This document shows positions 33,133 through 41,505 of a DNA stretch of 64,000 nt, piece after piece. A model generated the notes under the pieces. That model was not told the origin of the DNA. It worked only from the letters and a program-made list of their open reading frames with translations, and ran no database searches. This DNA comes from Streptomyces sp. NRRL B-3428. Lineage in GTDB: Bacteria; Actinomycetota; Actinomycetes; Streptomycetales; Streptomycetaceae. The number at the start of each line of letters is the position of its first letter. Position 1 is the stretch's first letter. Where the stretch lies: assembly GCA_000721375.1 (NCBI GenBank), contig JOGW01000002.1:885075-949074 (forward strand), read 5' to 3'. Position numbers and translations under genes: made by a program.

Positions 33133-34572
33133 ATGAACGACACGCAGCAGCCAGCACCCGACGAGACCACCGACCAGCCCGTACGCCGGGCCAGGCGGTG
33201 GCTGCCATCCTTGCCGCTCCTGCCGCGCGGGCGTGCGGGCTCCTCCACCGCCGGCGACGAGTCCGGGGGGCGCCTCGGCGGGTCCACGGACCGGCCCTGG
33301 GAGGCCGTACGCGGAGGGATGCGGGAGTTCGGGGCGGCACTGACGACGCCTGCGGCGGCCGGGCGTGCGCCGCTCGCCACCGCCCCGAAGCGCTGGGTGC
33401 GGGCCACCCCGTATGTCGTGGTCCTGGCCTTCGTGGCCACGCTGCTTCCGGTCACCGTCACGGTGCTCATCCAGGACTACGGGATGAGCGGCGGGCTCGC
33501 GGGCGGCCTCGCCGTCGCGCAGACCCTGCCGCTGATGCTCGCGCTGATCCGCCCGCTGCACGCGTGGTGGGTGATCTTCCTGGCCGATGTCGCCGGGGCG
33601 TTCGCGCTCCACGCGGGCCCGGACTTCGGCGAGCGTTCCTGGCCGTGGCCCCCCGCGGTCGTCGTGGGCTACGTGCTCCTGATGGTGCTGCTCGGTCTGC
33701 GCGAGAGCCGGCGCACCCTGATCGCGGTCTTCCTGGTCACCGCGGTGGCCGGGGTGTTCTTCGAACAGCTCTCGCAGGAGGACAGCGACGGCTCCTGGGT
33801 GCTGATGCTGGTGCTCGCCGGAGTCACGCTCGTGGTGACGTACGCGTTGCGGCTGCGCGGTGAGGCACAGGCGAAGCTGGCCGAGCAGGAGACGATCAGC
33901 GAGGCGGAACGGGCGCAGCGCACCCTTCTGGAGGAACGGGCGCGGATCGCACGGGAGTTGCACGACGTCGTGGCCCATCACATGTCGGTGATCACGGTGC
34001 AGGCGGATACGGCCAAGTACCGCATCGCTGGCCTGACGCCCGAGGTGGAGAACGAGTTCGGCGAGATCGCGGCGGCCGCGCGTGAGTCGCTGACCGAGAT
34101 GCGACGGCTGCTCAAGGTGCTGCGCAACGAGGAGGCGCAGGCCGAGCGGATGCCGCAGCCCGGTCTGAAGCGGCTGCATCAGCTGGTCGAGGCGACCCGG
34201 CGGGCCGGGGTCGAGGTCACGATGACTCCCCCGCAGGCGCGCCTTGACGAGCTGGTGACGGAGGTGCCGTCGGCGGTGGATCTGTCGGCGTACCGGATCG
34301 TGCAGGAGGCTCTGTCCAACGTGATCCGGCATGCGCCGGGGGCTGAGGCTCGCGTGGAACTCGACGTACGGGACCGGGAATTGGTCCTCTCCGTCGTGAA
34401 CGGGCGGGCGCAGAAGACGCGTTCCGCGCTGGAGACCTCGGGGACCGGGCATGGCCTGGTGGGGATGCGTGAGCGCGTACGGTTGACCGGCGGCTCCCTC
34501 GACGCGGGTCCCCATGGGGACGGTGGTTTCCGGGTCGAGGCGCGGCTGCCGCTGACCGAGCAGGACACCTGA
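33133..34572 (+). CDS. Sensor histidine kinase (HisKA_3 type) of a second two-component system
   Basis: 479 residues from the ATG at 33133. A 90-residue polar cytoplasmic N-terminus precedes about five hydrophobic helices at 95-240 (PYVVVLAFVATLLPVTVTVLI, GGLAVAQTLPLMLALIRPLH, and others). The dimerisation helix ARIARELHDVVAHHMSVITV carries His277 and the DesK/NarX-type ELHDxxxH signature. ATPase motifs are EALSNVIRHAPG and GTGHGLVGMRER. TACGCT is 9 nt before the start. The response regulator follows after 19 nt. Confidence 0.92.
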   Translation: MNDTQQPAPDETTDQPVRRARRWLPSLPLLPRGRAGSSTAGDESGGRLGGSTDRPWEAVRGGMREFGAALTTPAAAGRAPLATAPKRWVRATPYVVVLAFVATLLPVTVTVLIQDYGMSGGLAGGLAVAQTLPLMLALIRPLHAWWVIFLADVAGAFALHAGPDFGERSWPWPPAVVVGYVLLMVLLGLRESRRTLIAVFLVTAVAGVFFEQLSQEDSDGSWVLMLVLAGVTLVVTYALRLRGEAQAKLAEQETISEAERAQRTLLEERARIARELHDVVAHHMSVITVQADTAKYRIAGLTPEVENEFGEIAAAARESLTEMRRLLKVLRNEEAQAERMPQPGLKRLHQLVEATRRAGVEVTMTPPQARLDELVTEVPSAVDLSAYRIVQEALSNVIRHAPGAEARVELDVRDRELVLSVVNGRAQKTRSALETSGTGHGLVGMRERVRLTGGSLDAGPHGDGGFRVEARLPLTEQDT

Positions 34573-34591
34573 CGTTCCCGAAGGGCACCCC

Positions 34592-35269
34592 GTGACCATC
34601 CGCGTACTCATCGTCGACGACCAGGCCATGGTGCGGGCGGGGTTCGCCGCGCTGCTGGCCGCGCAGAGCGATATCGACGTGGTCGGGCAGGCGGAGGACG
34701 GCAAGCAGGGTGTCGAGCTCGGGCGCTCCACCCACCCCGACGTGGTGCTGATGGATGTGCGGATGCCGGAGATGGACGGGCTCGAAGCCGCGCGCCGGCT
34801 CCTGGACCCTCCCCCCGGGGTCACCCACGTCCCCAAGGTCCTGATGCTGACCACGTTCGACGTGGACGACTACGTGTACGAGGCGCTGCGCGCGGGTGCC
34901 TCCGGCTTCCTGCTCAAGGACGCACCGCCGGCGGATCTGATCTCGGCGGTACGGGTGGTGGCGGCCGGCGAGGCGCTGCTCGCGCCCTCCGTGACGCGCC
35001 GGCTGATCGCGGACTTCGCGAAGCAGCGCCCTGCGCAGCGCAGGGACCCCGCCCTGAAGCTGAACGGGCTGACGCCGCGGGAGACCGAGGTGCTCGAGCT
35101 GATCGCGCGCGGGCTGTCCAACCAGGAGATCGCGGCGCATCTGGTGTTGGCCGAGCAGACGGTCAAGACCCACATCGGCAAGGTCCTGTCGAAGCTGGAC
35201 CTCCGGGACCGGGCCCAGCTGGTGATCTTCGCCTACGAGGCGGGGGTTGTGGTCCCGGGCGACCAGTAG
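34592..35269 (+). CDS. NarL/LuxR-family response regulator
   Basis: 225 residues from GTG (GAAGGG upstream). Receiver domain IRVLIVDDQAMVRAGFAALL, with Asp55 in VVLMDVRMPEMDG and the Lys in GFLLKDAPP. The C-terminal helix-turn-helix reads LTPRETEVLELIARGLSNQEIA and TVKTHIGKVLSKL. It is the partner of the kinase just upstream. The region downstream, ahead of the second DUF1023 gene, has paired TAGCACCC boxes that might be its target. Confidence 0.93.
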   Translation: MTIRVLIVDDQAMVRAGFAALLAAQSDIDVVGQAEDGKQGVELGRSTHPDVVLMDVRMPEMDGLEAARRLLDPPPGVTHVPKVLMLTTFDVDDYVYEALRAGASGFLLKDAPPADLISAVRVVAAGEALLAPSVTRRLIADFAKQRPAQRRDPALKLNGLTPRETEVLELIARGLSNQEIAAHLVLAEQTVKTHIGKVLSKLDLRDRAQLVIFAYEAGVVVPGDQ

Positions 35270-35284
35270 CCGAGGCGGAGCCCA

Positions 35285-35317
35285 CTGAGTGGCGAGGGCT
35301 GCTGAGTGGCGAGGGCT
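35285..35317 (+). repeat. 16-bp direct repeat behind the response-regulator gene
   Basis: CTGAGTGGCGAGGGCT occurs at 35285-35300 and 35302-35317. Confidence 0.85.
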
Positions 35318-35349
35318 TCTGGTACGAGGAGTACGCGGAGGGCGCCAAC

Positions 35350-35710
35350 CCGGGGGTATCGGGGGCGGAGCCCCCGCAACGGCTCCGAGGGGAAGTCCGG
35401 CTTCGGTAGGAGGGGGCTCGTCCCCGCCTACGCCCGCCTACGCGAACTGAATACCTTTGCAGGCCGGCGAGGCAGCGGTGGATCTCGTACTCGGCGAGGG
35501 AAGCAAGGCGGCTGTCACGGGTCTCCTGCGGGGGCTCCGCCCCCGATACCCCCGGACGTGCTCCGATGCCCGCCGCGCTGACCGGGCTGCACCGCCCACG
35601 CCGCCCCCGACACTGGTGCGGGGGCTCCGCCCCCCGATACCCCCGGACGTGCTCTCGCGCTTTCCGCCGCGCTCACCATCCCCTGCGCCGGCTCCGCCCC
35701 CGATACCCGG
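35350..35710. repeat. Four copies of a G/C-rich palindromic intergenic element
   Basis: The element has a hairpin core GGGGGCTCCGCCCCC followed by GATACCCCCGG and, in two copies, ACGTGCTC. Copies lie at 35529-35563, 35619-35654 and 35689-35710 (shortened), plus one in reverse orientation at 35350-35376. The region 35270-35862 has no convincing gene. Similar hairpins are widespread between Streptomyces genes; the local cluster with an inverted copy is unusual. Confidence 0.8.
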
Positions 35711-35740
35711 CGGGCGGGACCGGGGCGTCGAGGCCTCCAC

Positions 35741-35768
35741 TAGCACCCCTAGTACTGCAGTAGCACCC
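35741..35768 (+). promoter_or_regulatory. Direct TAGCACCC boxes around CTGCAG, candidate activator site
   Basis: TAGCACCC at 35741-35748 and 35761-35768 are 20 bp apart, with AGTACTGCAGTA between them. They sit about 100 bp before the second DUF1023 gene. The two-turn phasing and short imperfect dyad would suit a NarL-type regulator such as the one encoded upstream; this is inference. Confidence 0.4.
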
Positions 35769-35862
35769 GCAGGTTGGCTCCGCAGTGTGATGCCCGGGCA
35801 CACACCGTCTTCCTACCTTCCACCCGTCAGCGAAACGGACGGATGCGAAGGGGAGGCCGGTC

Positions 35863-36993
35863 ATGCGGCTCAGGGGTTGGAAGGCGCGCGGCAAGAGGAC
35901 TCTGGCCGCGGCTGCGCTCAGTGCGACGCTCGTCGCGGGCACCGCCGGATGGGCCGCGGGGAATCAGCAGACCGCGGTGACCGGGCCGGTGCCCGGTGTC
36001 AGCTCCTGGCGGGCCGATCACGCGCTGGGGCGGCAGTTGCCCGATCCGGCGACGGCGACGCCCGCCGAAGTGGCCGCGTTCTTCCGCACGTTGAGCGCCG
36101 CGCAGCTGCGCGGGCTCGTCGAGCGGCATGCGCTGGTCGTCGGGAATCTCGACGGGGCGCCCGTCGCGCTGCGGTACGAGGCCAACGCCCGGGCCCTGGA
36201 GGAGGAGCGCGCCAAGCAGCTCCGGCGGGCGGGGGATCAGAGCCTTCCCGGGCGTGATCGCGAGGCCGCCCGTGACCGGGCCGGGCGTTACCAGTCGCTG
36301 AGCGCCCACGGTCGGCAGATTCTGGCGTTCGATCCCCGTGGTCGTGGGCAGGTCGCCGAGGTCTACGGGGACATCGAGCAGGCAGCGCATGTCGCGGTGA
36401 TCGTGCCCGGGTCCGATATCGATCTGGGCAGCTTCGACCGTACGAAGGATCAGTACGGCACCCCGACCGGGATGGCCCGTTCCCTGTATGCGGCGACAGA
36501 GCACCGCAGCGCGGTCATCGCCTGGGCCGGGTACACCACACCGGTCGGGATCGGACCGGATGCCGCGACCGGCCGCCTCGCCGAGGCCGGCGCCCCCCGG
36601 CTCGCCCGCTTCGTGCAGGGGCTCGAAGCCGCGGGAACCCCCGCCCCCGCCGTCTTCTGCCACAGCTACGGGTCCGTGGTGTGCGGTGAAGCCGCCCCCG
36701 AGATGCCCGCCGCCGATCTGGTGGTCGCCGGTTCGCCGGGCATGGGCGTGGACGACGTGGCCGGCCTCGGGACCACGGCGCACGTCTGGGCCGCCAAGGC
36801 CCAGGACGACTGGATCGACGACGTACCGAACGTGGACGTCTTCGGGCTCGGCCACGGAGCGGACCCCGCCGGCCCCGGCTTCGGCGCCCGCACCGTGCCG
36901 ACGGCCCGAGTCGACGGCCACACCGGCTACTTCGAGCCCGGCACCGACTCCCTGCGCGCCTTCGCCGAGATCGCCCTCGGCGAGCGGCCCTGA
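35863..36993 (+). CDS. DUF1023 alpha/beta hydrolase, secreted (paralogue 2)
   Basis: 376 residues. The N-terminus RLRGWKARGKRTLAAAALSATLVAGTAGWAAG is a signal peptide or anchor by composition. The domain follows paralogue 1 closely: VVGNLDGAPVALRYEANAR, FDPRGRGQVAEVYG, VIVPGSDIDLGSF, elbow FCHSYGSVVCG with Ser268, and GHTGYFEPGTDSL. GGGGAGG lies upstream of the ATG. A membrane acyltransferase gene follows after 60 nt and likely shares the transcript. The substrate could be an acylated surface molecule, but this is inference. Confidence 0.88.
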   Translation: MRLRGWKARGKRTLAAAALSATLVAGTAGWAAGNQQTAVTGPVPGVSSWRADHALGRQLPDPATATPAEVAAFFRTLSAAQLRGLVERHALVVGNLDGAPVALRYEANARALEEERAKQLRRAGDQSLPGRDREAARDRAGRYQSLSAHGRQILAFDPRGRGQVAEVYGDIEQAAHVAVIVPGSDIDLGSFDRTKDQYGTPTGMARSLYAATEHRSAVIAWAGYTTPVGIGPDAATGRLAEAGAPRLARFVQGLEAAGTPAPAVFCHSYGSVVCGEAAPEMPAADLVVAGSPGMGVDDVAGLGTTAHVWAAKAQDDWIDDVPNVDVFGLGHGADPAGPGFGARTVPTARVDGHTGYFEPGTDSLRAFAEIALGERP

Positions 36994-37053
36994 GCCGCCA
37001 CACACGGCAGCGGCTCCAACCCCCCGTACTCCCCCAAGAGTTGAGGAAACGTC

Positions 37054-38322
37054 ATGACCAGCACCGCACTCGCCCCGCGACCAGCGAAGTCACCCAAGGC
37101 CCTGCGCGCCCTGCGCAAGACCGCAGCGAGCATCGACGCCCGCACCCCCGCGCACCGCGACCGCGCGATCGACGGACTGCGCGCCCTCGCACTGCTCGCC
37201 GTGCCGATCGGGCACTGGCTGCTCGGCGGCTTCACGCTCGACGGCGACGGGACTCTGCGCAACGCCAGCCCCCTGTCGAGCTTCGCGTTCCTCTCCCCCG
37301 CGAGCTGGGTGCTGCAGATGCTCGGCATCTTCTTCCTGGTGGGCGGCTACGCGTCCGTACTCTCGTATCGCCGCTCGCTGGAGCGCGGCGAGAGCGCGGG
37401 ACGCTGGCTGCGCGGGCGTGTGGCCCGGCTCGGGCGGCCCGTGCTCGGGGTGACGGCGGTGTGGGCGGCGGCGATTCCGGTGCTCTACGCGCTGGGTGTG
37501 CCGAGCCAGACCCTGCACACCGGCGCCACGCTGGTGATCCAACCCCTGTGGTTCGTCGGGGTGTACACGGTGATCACCGCACTCACCCCGGTCTGCGTAC
37601 GCGCCGCCGAGCGACTCGGCGCCTGGGCCGCCGCTCCCCTGCTCGGCACGGTCGCCGTGGTCGACTTCCTGCGCTACGGCCCGTACGCGGCGGACATGCC
37701 GTCCTGGCTGAGCATGATCAACATCCTGCCCGGCTGGATGTTCGCCTACCAACTGGGCGTCAGCTGGGGCGAGAAGAAGCTCGGCAAGCGGGGTGCGTGG
37801 CTGCTGCTCGTCGGCGGTACGGCGCTGTTCGCGGCGCTGCTGCTCGCCTTCCACTACCCGGCGTCGATGGTCGGCGTCCCGGGCGAGGCCCGTACCAACT
37901 CGCACCCGCCGTCCCTGCTCGTGCTCGCACTCGCCGCGGCGCAGAGCGGCGCCGCGATCCTCCTGCGCGACCGGCTCGGCAAGCTCCTGAAGCGGCCCGC
38001 GCTCTGGGCCCCCGTCGTGATCATCAACCTGTCGGCGATGACGATCCTGTGCTGGCACCAGACGGCGATGTTCGGTGCGGCCACGATCGGTTCCTTCGCC
38101 GGGCCGATCGGCGGTCTGACCACCGCGCCCGAGACGCTCGGCTGGATCGCGGCGCGGATCGCGTGGCTTCCGGTGTTCGCCGGACTGCTCGTCGCGCTCG
38201 GCGCCTGGGCGCGACGGTTCGAGGCGCCGTGGGCCGTGGGCTCGCGGGCGGCCCGTGCACGGCGGGTGGCGGCCGGTTTCCTCGCCGCCGGGTTCGCGGT
38301 GTTCGCGCTGGGTCTGGCGTGA
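37054..38322 (+). CDS. Acyltransferase-3 family membrane protein
   Basis: 422 residues with about ten hydrophobic helices. RDRAIDGLRALALLAVPIGHW near residue 38 is the acyltransferase-3 opening with the conserved R and H. FFLVGGYASVLSYRRSLERG follows helix 2, then RGRVARLGRPVL. Such enzymes O-acylate glycans, lipids or antibiotics using acyl donors at the membrane. GAGGAAA precedes the ATG. Located directly behind a DUF1023 hydrolase gene; a perfect 17-bp bidirectional hairpin follows. Confidence 0.88.
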   Translation: MTSTALAPRPAKSPKALRALRKTAASIDARTPAHRDRAIDGLRALALLAVPIGHWLLGGFTLDGDGTLRNASPLSSFAFLSPASWVLQMLGIFFLVGGYASVLSYRRSLERGESAGRWLRGRVARLGRPVLGVTAVWAAAIPVLYALGVPSQTLHTGATLVIQPLWFVGVYTVITALTPVCVRAAERLGAWAAAPLLGTVAVVDFLRYGPYAADMPSWLSMINILPGWMFAYQLGVSWGEKKLGKRGAWLLLVGGTALFAALLLAFHYPASMVGVPGEARTNSHPPSLLVLALAAAQSGAAILLRDRLGKLLKRPALWAPVVIINLSAMTILCWHQTAMFGAATIGSFAGPIGGLTTAPETLGWIAARIAWLPVFAGLLVALGAWARRFEAPWAVGSRAARARRVAAGFLAAGFAVFALGLA

Positions 38323-38371
38323 GAGGCGTACGCGCCGGGTCCGGCATGCGAGGCGTACGCGCCGGGTCCGG
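38323..38371 (+). repeat. 22-bp direct repeat starting at the acyltransferase stop
   Basis: GAGGCGTACGCGCCGGGTCC plus GG occurs at 38323-38344 and 38350-38371, starting just after the TGA. Confidence 0.9.
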
Positions 38372-38410
38372 TGTGAGTGCGCCACCCGCCCCCGCCCGGG
38401 GACCACCAAC

Positions 38411-38447
38411 GAAGAGGGCGCCGTGTCCAGGACACGGCGCCCTCTTC
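38411..38447. terminator. Bidirectional terminator between acyltransferase and AKR genes
   Basis: GAAGAGGGCGCCGTGTC, loop CAG, GACACGGCGCCCTCTTC: a perfect 17-bp stem between convergent genes. Confidence 0.9.
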
Positions 38448-38460
38448 CCGTATGCGCCGA

Positions 38461-39471
38461 CTACTCGCGCCCGGCCGAAGTGAAGGACATGTCCGCGTAG
38501 CGGCCACCCACCACCTGGGCCGCGATCGGCTCAAGGAGCTCCAGTTCGGAGTCGGTCAGGATCAGCCGGGTCGCGGCCGTGTTCTCCTCGACACGGCTGC
38601 GCTTACGGGTGCCGGGGATCGGCACCACGGCCAGACCGTGCACCTGCGCCTGCTGCTGCAGCCACGCGAGGGCCACCTGCCCGCTGGTCACACCGCGGGA
38701 CTCGGCGACCGCGCGGATCGGGGCGAGCAGGGCGGCGTTGGCCTCGGCGTTGTCGCCGTTGAAGCGGGGCATCGTGCGGCGGAAGTCGTCGCTGCCCAGC
38801 TCGCTCGTGGCGTTGGTGAACGCGCCGGTGAGGAAGCCTCGGCCGAGCGGCGAGTACGGGACGAAGCCGACGCCGAGTTCGACCGCGGTGGGCACCACGT
38901 GCGCCTCGACGTCACGGCTGAACAGCGACCACTCCGACTGCACGGCGGCGATGGGGTGGACGGCGTGCGCGGCACGCAGTTCGGGGGCGGTGACCTCGCT
39001 GAGGCCGAGGTGCTTCACCTTGCCCTCGGCGACCAGTTCGGCCATGGCGCCGACGGTCTCCTCGATCGGCACGTCCACGTTCCTGCGGTGCATGTAGTAG
39101 AGATCGATGGTCTCCACGCCCAGGCGGGTCAGGCTGCCTTCGATGCACTGGCGGATGTACGCGGGGTCGTTGTTGATCCCGCGCTTCAGGTTGTCCTCGG
39201 GGTCGACCGTGATGCCGAACTTGGTGGCCAGGACGATCTCGCCGCGGTGCTTCTGGACGAACGGCGCGAGGAACTTCTCGTTCTCGCCGGCGCCGTACAT
39301 GTCGGCGGTGTCGTAGAAGGTGACGCCCAGGTCGAGGGCGTGGTCGAGGGTGGCGCGTGCTTCGTCCGCGTCCGTGGGTCCGTAGGCGAAGCTCATGCCC
39401 ATGCAGCCGAGTCCCTGGACGGAGACCTCGGGTCCTTCGGTGCCGAGCCGTGCTGTCGCGATGGTGCTCAT
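38461..39471 (-). CDS. Aldo/keto reductase
   Basis: 336 residues, a typical AKR of the Tas/YajO type. LGTEGPEVSVQGLGCMGMSFAYG opens the barrel. The catalytic tetrad is visible: Asp and Tyr in FYDTADMYGAGENE, Lys in VLATKFG, His in YYMHRRN. The NADPH site lies in IPGTRKRSRVEENTAA. It would reduce aldehydes or ketones; the substrate is unknown. It follows the MerR gene on the same strand by 26 nt, so the two form an operon under the MerR-type promoter at 39966-39996. Confidence 0.93.
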   Translation of the reverse strand: MSTIATARLGTEGPEVSVQGLGCMGMSFAYGPTDADEARATLDHALDLGVTFYDTADMYGAGENEKFLAPFVQKHRGEIVLATKFGITVDPEDNLKRGINNDPAYIRQCIEGSLTRLGVETIDLYYMHRRNVDVPIEETVGAMAELVAEGKVKHLGLSEVTAPELRAAHAVHPIAAVQSEWSLFSRDVEAHVVPTAVELGVGFVPYSPLGRGFLTGAFTNATSELGSDDFRRTMPRFNGDNAEANAALLAPIRAVAESRGVTSGQVALAWLQQQAQVHGLAVVPIPGTRKRSRVEENTAATRLILTDSELELLEPIAAQVVGGRYADMSFTSAGRE

Positions 39472-39497
39472 CAGGTTCAGGACCTCTCCGGCGCCGA

Positions 39498-39959
39498 TCA
39501 GGCGCCCGCGTAAAAGTCGATCTTGTAGTCGAGGACGGCGAGCGTCCCTTGGAGCTCGGCGATCCGGGCGAGTACGTCGCGCCGGGTGCTCTCCAGGAGC
39601 TCCTTGCGCGCCTGGAAGGTGTGGTCGCCCTCGCGGACCAGTTCGGCGTAGCGGACCATGTCCGCCACGGACATCCCGGTCAGGCGCAGCTTGCCGACGA
39701 AGGAGAGCCAGTCCAGGTCGCGGTTGGTGAACCTTCGCTGGCCCGTGTGGGAGCGGTCGACGTGCGGCATCAGACCGATCCGCTCGTACCAGCGCAGGGT
39801 GTGTGCGGTGAGCCCGGTGTACTCGGCGACCTCACTGATCGTGTAGCGGTCCTGGCCGTCGGGGCGCGGATGCGGGCGCGGCCCTGCGGCACAGGCGTCG
39901 ACCGCGGTCGTGGGCACCGGTTCGAGTACTGGGAGGGGCGTGCTCTCCATCACCGTCAT
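39498..39959 (-). CDS. MerR-family regulator of the AKR operon
   Basis: 153 residues from the ATG at 39959. After a 36-residue unstructured start, the winged helix reads YTISEVAEYTGLTAHTLRWYERIGLM, then RSHTGQRRFTNRDLDWLSFVGKLRLTGMSVADM, followed by a dimerisation coil. There is no Cys pattern for metal sensing, so it likely senses an organic stressor. A GTG at 39953 has GGAGG at good spacing, but the TAGCGT box 6 nt before the ATG suggests a leaderless transcript from 39959. Confidence 0.9.
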   Translation of the reverse strand: MTVMESTPLPVLEPVPTTAVDACAAGPRPHPRPDGQDRYTISEVAEYTGLTAHTLRWYERIGLMPHVDRSHTGQRRFTNRDLDWLSFVGKLRLTGMSVADMVRYAELVREGDHTFQARKELLESTRRDVLARIAELQGTLAVLDYKIDFYAGA

Positions 39960-39965
39960 GCCTCC

Positions 39966-39996
39966 ACGCTAGAACCTTGGAGTGCACTCCAGGCAA
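39966..39996 (-). promoter_or_regulatory. MerR-type promoter with a 19-bp spacer and central palindrome
   Basis: On the minus strand TTGCCT (39996-39991), 19 bp, TAGCGT (39971-39966). The 14-bp perfect palindrome TGGAGTGCACTCCA (39978-39991) lies within the spacer, as in MerR-activated promoters, which have overlong spacers untwisted by the regulator. Confidence 0.7.
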
Positions 39997-40044
39997 GCGA
40001 TATGGGCAAGAGTTCGCATCTCGGACCTGGATACGCTGCCGGGC

Positions 40045-40524
40045 ATGATCGAAGCACGGCTTGCGACGCCTGACGACGCCCCTGAGCTGGTACGCCTGCG
40101 GAAGGCGATGCTCGACGAGTATCTGGGCGTACAGCCGGACACCGCGTGGATGGCGGTCTCCGAGCGGGCCCTGCGGGAGCGGCTCGCGGGTGAGGAGGCC
40201 CTGCTCGCCGCGACCGTGGTGGAGCGGCCCGGGGAACCGGGCAGGCTCGCGGCGTGCGCCGTCGGCACACTCGAGTACCGGCTCGGCGGCCCGGACAATC
40301 CACAGGGGCTCAGCGGTTACGTCTTCAGCGTGGCCACGGATCCGGAGCTGCGCAGGCGCGGGTACTCGCGGGCGTGCATGGAGGAGCTCGTCGCCTGGTT
40401 CGGGCGGCGCGGGGTGCGCAAGGTCGAGCTGCGGGCGTCTGCGGAGGGTGAGCCGCTGTATGCCTCGCTCGGTTTCGTACGGACGCCGGATCCCTCGATG
40501 CGGCTGGTGCTCCGAGGGGTCTGA
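40045..40524 (+). CDS. GNAT-family N-acetyltransferase
   Basis: 159 residues. IEARLATPDDAPELVRLRKAMLDEYLG opens the fold; the acetyl-CoA loop is VFSVATDPELRRRGYSRACMEELVAWF (R-R-x-G-Y), followed by KVELRASAEGEPLYASLGF. TACGCT ends 7 nt before the ATG without a ribosome binding site. It is a typical small-molecule acetyltransferase with unknown substrate; about 85 bp separate it from the divergent MerR gene. Confidence 0.88.
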   Translation: MIEARLATPDDAPELVRLRKAMLDEYLGVQPDTAWMAVSERALRERLAGEEALLAATVVERPGEPGRLAACAVGTLEYRLGGPDNPQGLSGYVFSVATDPELRRRGYSRACMEELVAWFGRRGVRKVELRASAEGEPLYASLGFVRTPDPSMRLVLRGV

Positions 40525-40588
40525 CCGCGCGGCGAAGGGCTGGGCCCCGGGCCGGTCCGGCCGGAGGCGAGACCGTAGGCTCGTGTGC

Positions 40589-41413
40589 ATGCAGAGCCTC
40601 GCCCTCATCGAGAACTGGCCGGTCCCCAGCGCGGCGGCCGGGGTCGTCCGTACGGACGGGACCGTCGTCGCCACGCACGGTTCCATGACGCAGCGCTTCC
40701 CGCTCGCGTCCGTGACCAAGCCCCTCACCGCGTACGCCGCGCTCGTCGCGTACGAGGAAGGAGCCGTCGAACTCGACGAGCCGGCCGGGCCCGAGGGTTC
40801 GACCGTGCGGCATCTGCTCGCGCACACCAGCGGTCTGGCCTTCGACGAGCACCGGGTGACGGCGCCGCCCGGTACGCGGCGGCTGTACTCCAACGCGGGG
40901 TTCGAGGTGCTCGGCGACCACATCGCCAAGGCGACGGACATTCCGTTCGCGGAGTATCTGCGGCAGGCGGTGCTCGAACCGCTCGGCATGACGTCCACGT
41001 CGCTGGAGGGCTCGCCCGCGAAGGACGGGGTGTCGACGGTCTCGGATCTGCTGCTCTTCGCGGCGGAGGTGCAGGCGCCGCGGCTGCTCGATCCTCGGAC
41101 CGTACTTGAGGCCATGTCCGTGGTGCACCCCGGGCTTTCCGGAATTCTGCCTGGTTACGGGCACCAGAAGCCCAACGACTGGGGGCTCGGTTTCGAGATC
41201 CGGGACTCCAAGTCGCCGCACTGGACGGGGAGTTCGTCCTCGCCCCGTACGTTCGGGCACTTCGGGCAGTCGGGGACGTTCCTGTGGATCGACCCGGACG
41301 CGGGGGCGGCTTGTGTGGCCCTGACGGACCGGGCGTTCGGGCCTTGGGCTGCCGAGGTGTGGCCGCCGTTCACCGATGCGGTGCTTGCGGAGTTGCGGGG
41401 TATGGGGCGCTGA
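40589..41413 (+). CDS. Serine hydrolase of the beta-lactamase (class C/PBP4*) fold
   Basis: 274 residues. The SxxK motif is SVTK at about 41-44 in RFPLASVTKPLTAYAAL, the YxN motif is YSN in RRLYSNAGFEVLG near 101, and a HFGQSGTFLWIDP segment near 232 takes the place of KTG. No signal peptide is visible, so it is probably cytoplasmic and an esterase or amidase rather than a resistance enzyme. TAGGCT ends 7 nt before the ATG. Confidence 0.88.
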   Translation: MQSLALIENWPVPSAAAGVVRTDGTVVATHGSMTQRFPLASVTKPLTAYAALVAYEEGAVELDEPAGPEGSTVRHLLAHTSGLAFDEHRVTAPPGTRRLYSNAGFEVLGDHIAKATDIPFAEYLRQAVLEPLGMTSTSLEGSPAKDGVSTVSDLLLFAAEVQAPRLLDPRTVLEAMSVVHPGLSGILPGYGHQKPNDWGLGFEIRDSKSPHWTGSSSSPRTFGHFGQSGTFLWIDPDAGAACVALTDRAFGPWAAEVWPPFTDAVLAELRGMGR

Positions 41414-41462
41414 GAGCGGGTGCGGTTCACTGTCGGGTGCGGGGCTGCGCCCCGGCCCCCGC

Positions 41463-41502
41463 ATCCGAACTTCGTTCGGATCTCCTCGAACGCCGGAGAG
41501 GC
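41463..41502 (+). repeat. Intergenic hairpin ATCCGAA-cttcg-TTCGGAT with a common flank
   Basis: Arms at 41463-41469 and 41475-41481, followed by CTCCTCGAACGCCGGAGAGG. I recognise this composite as a frequent Streptomyces intergenic repeat; the end (GGAGAGG) serves as ribosome binding site of the next gene. Confidence 0.6.
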
Positions 41503-41505
41503 TGA

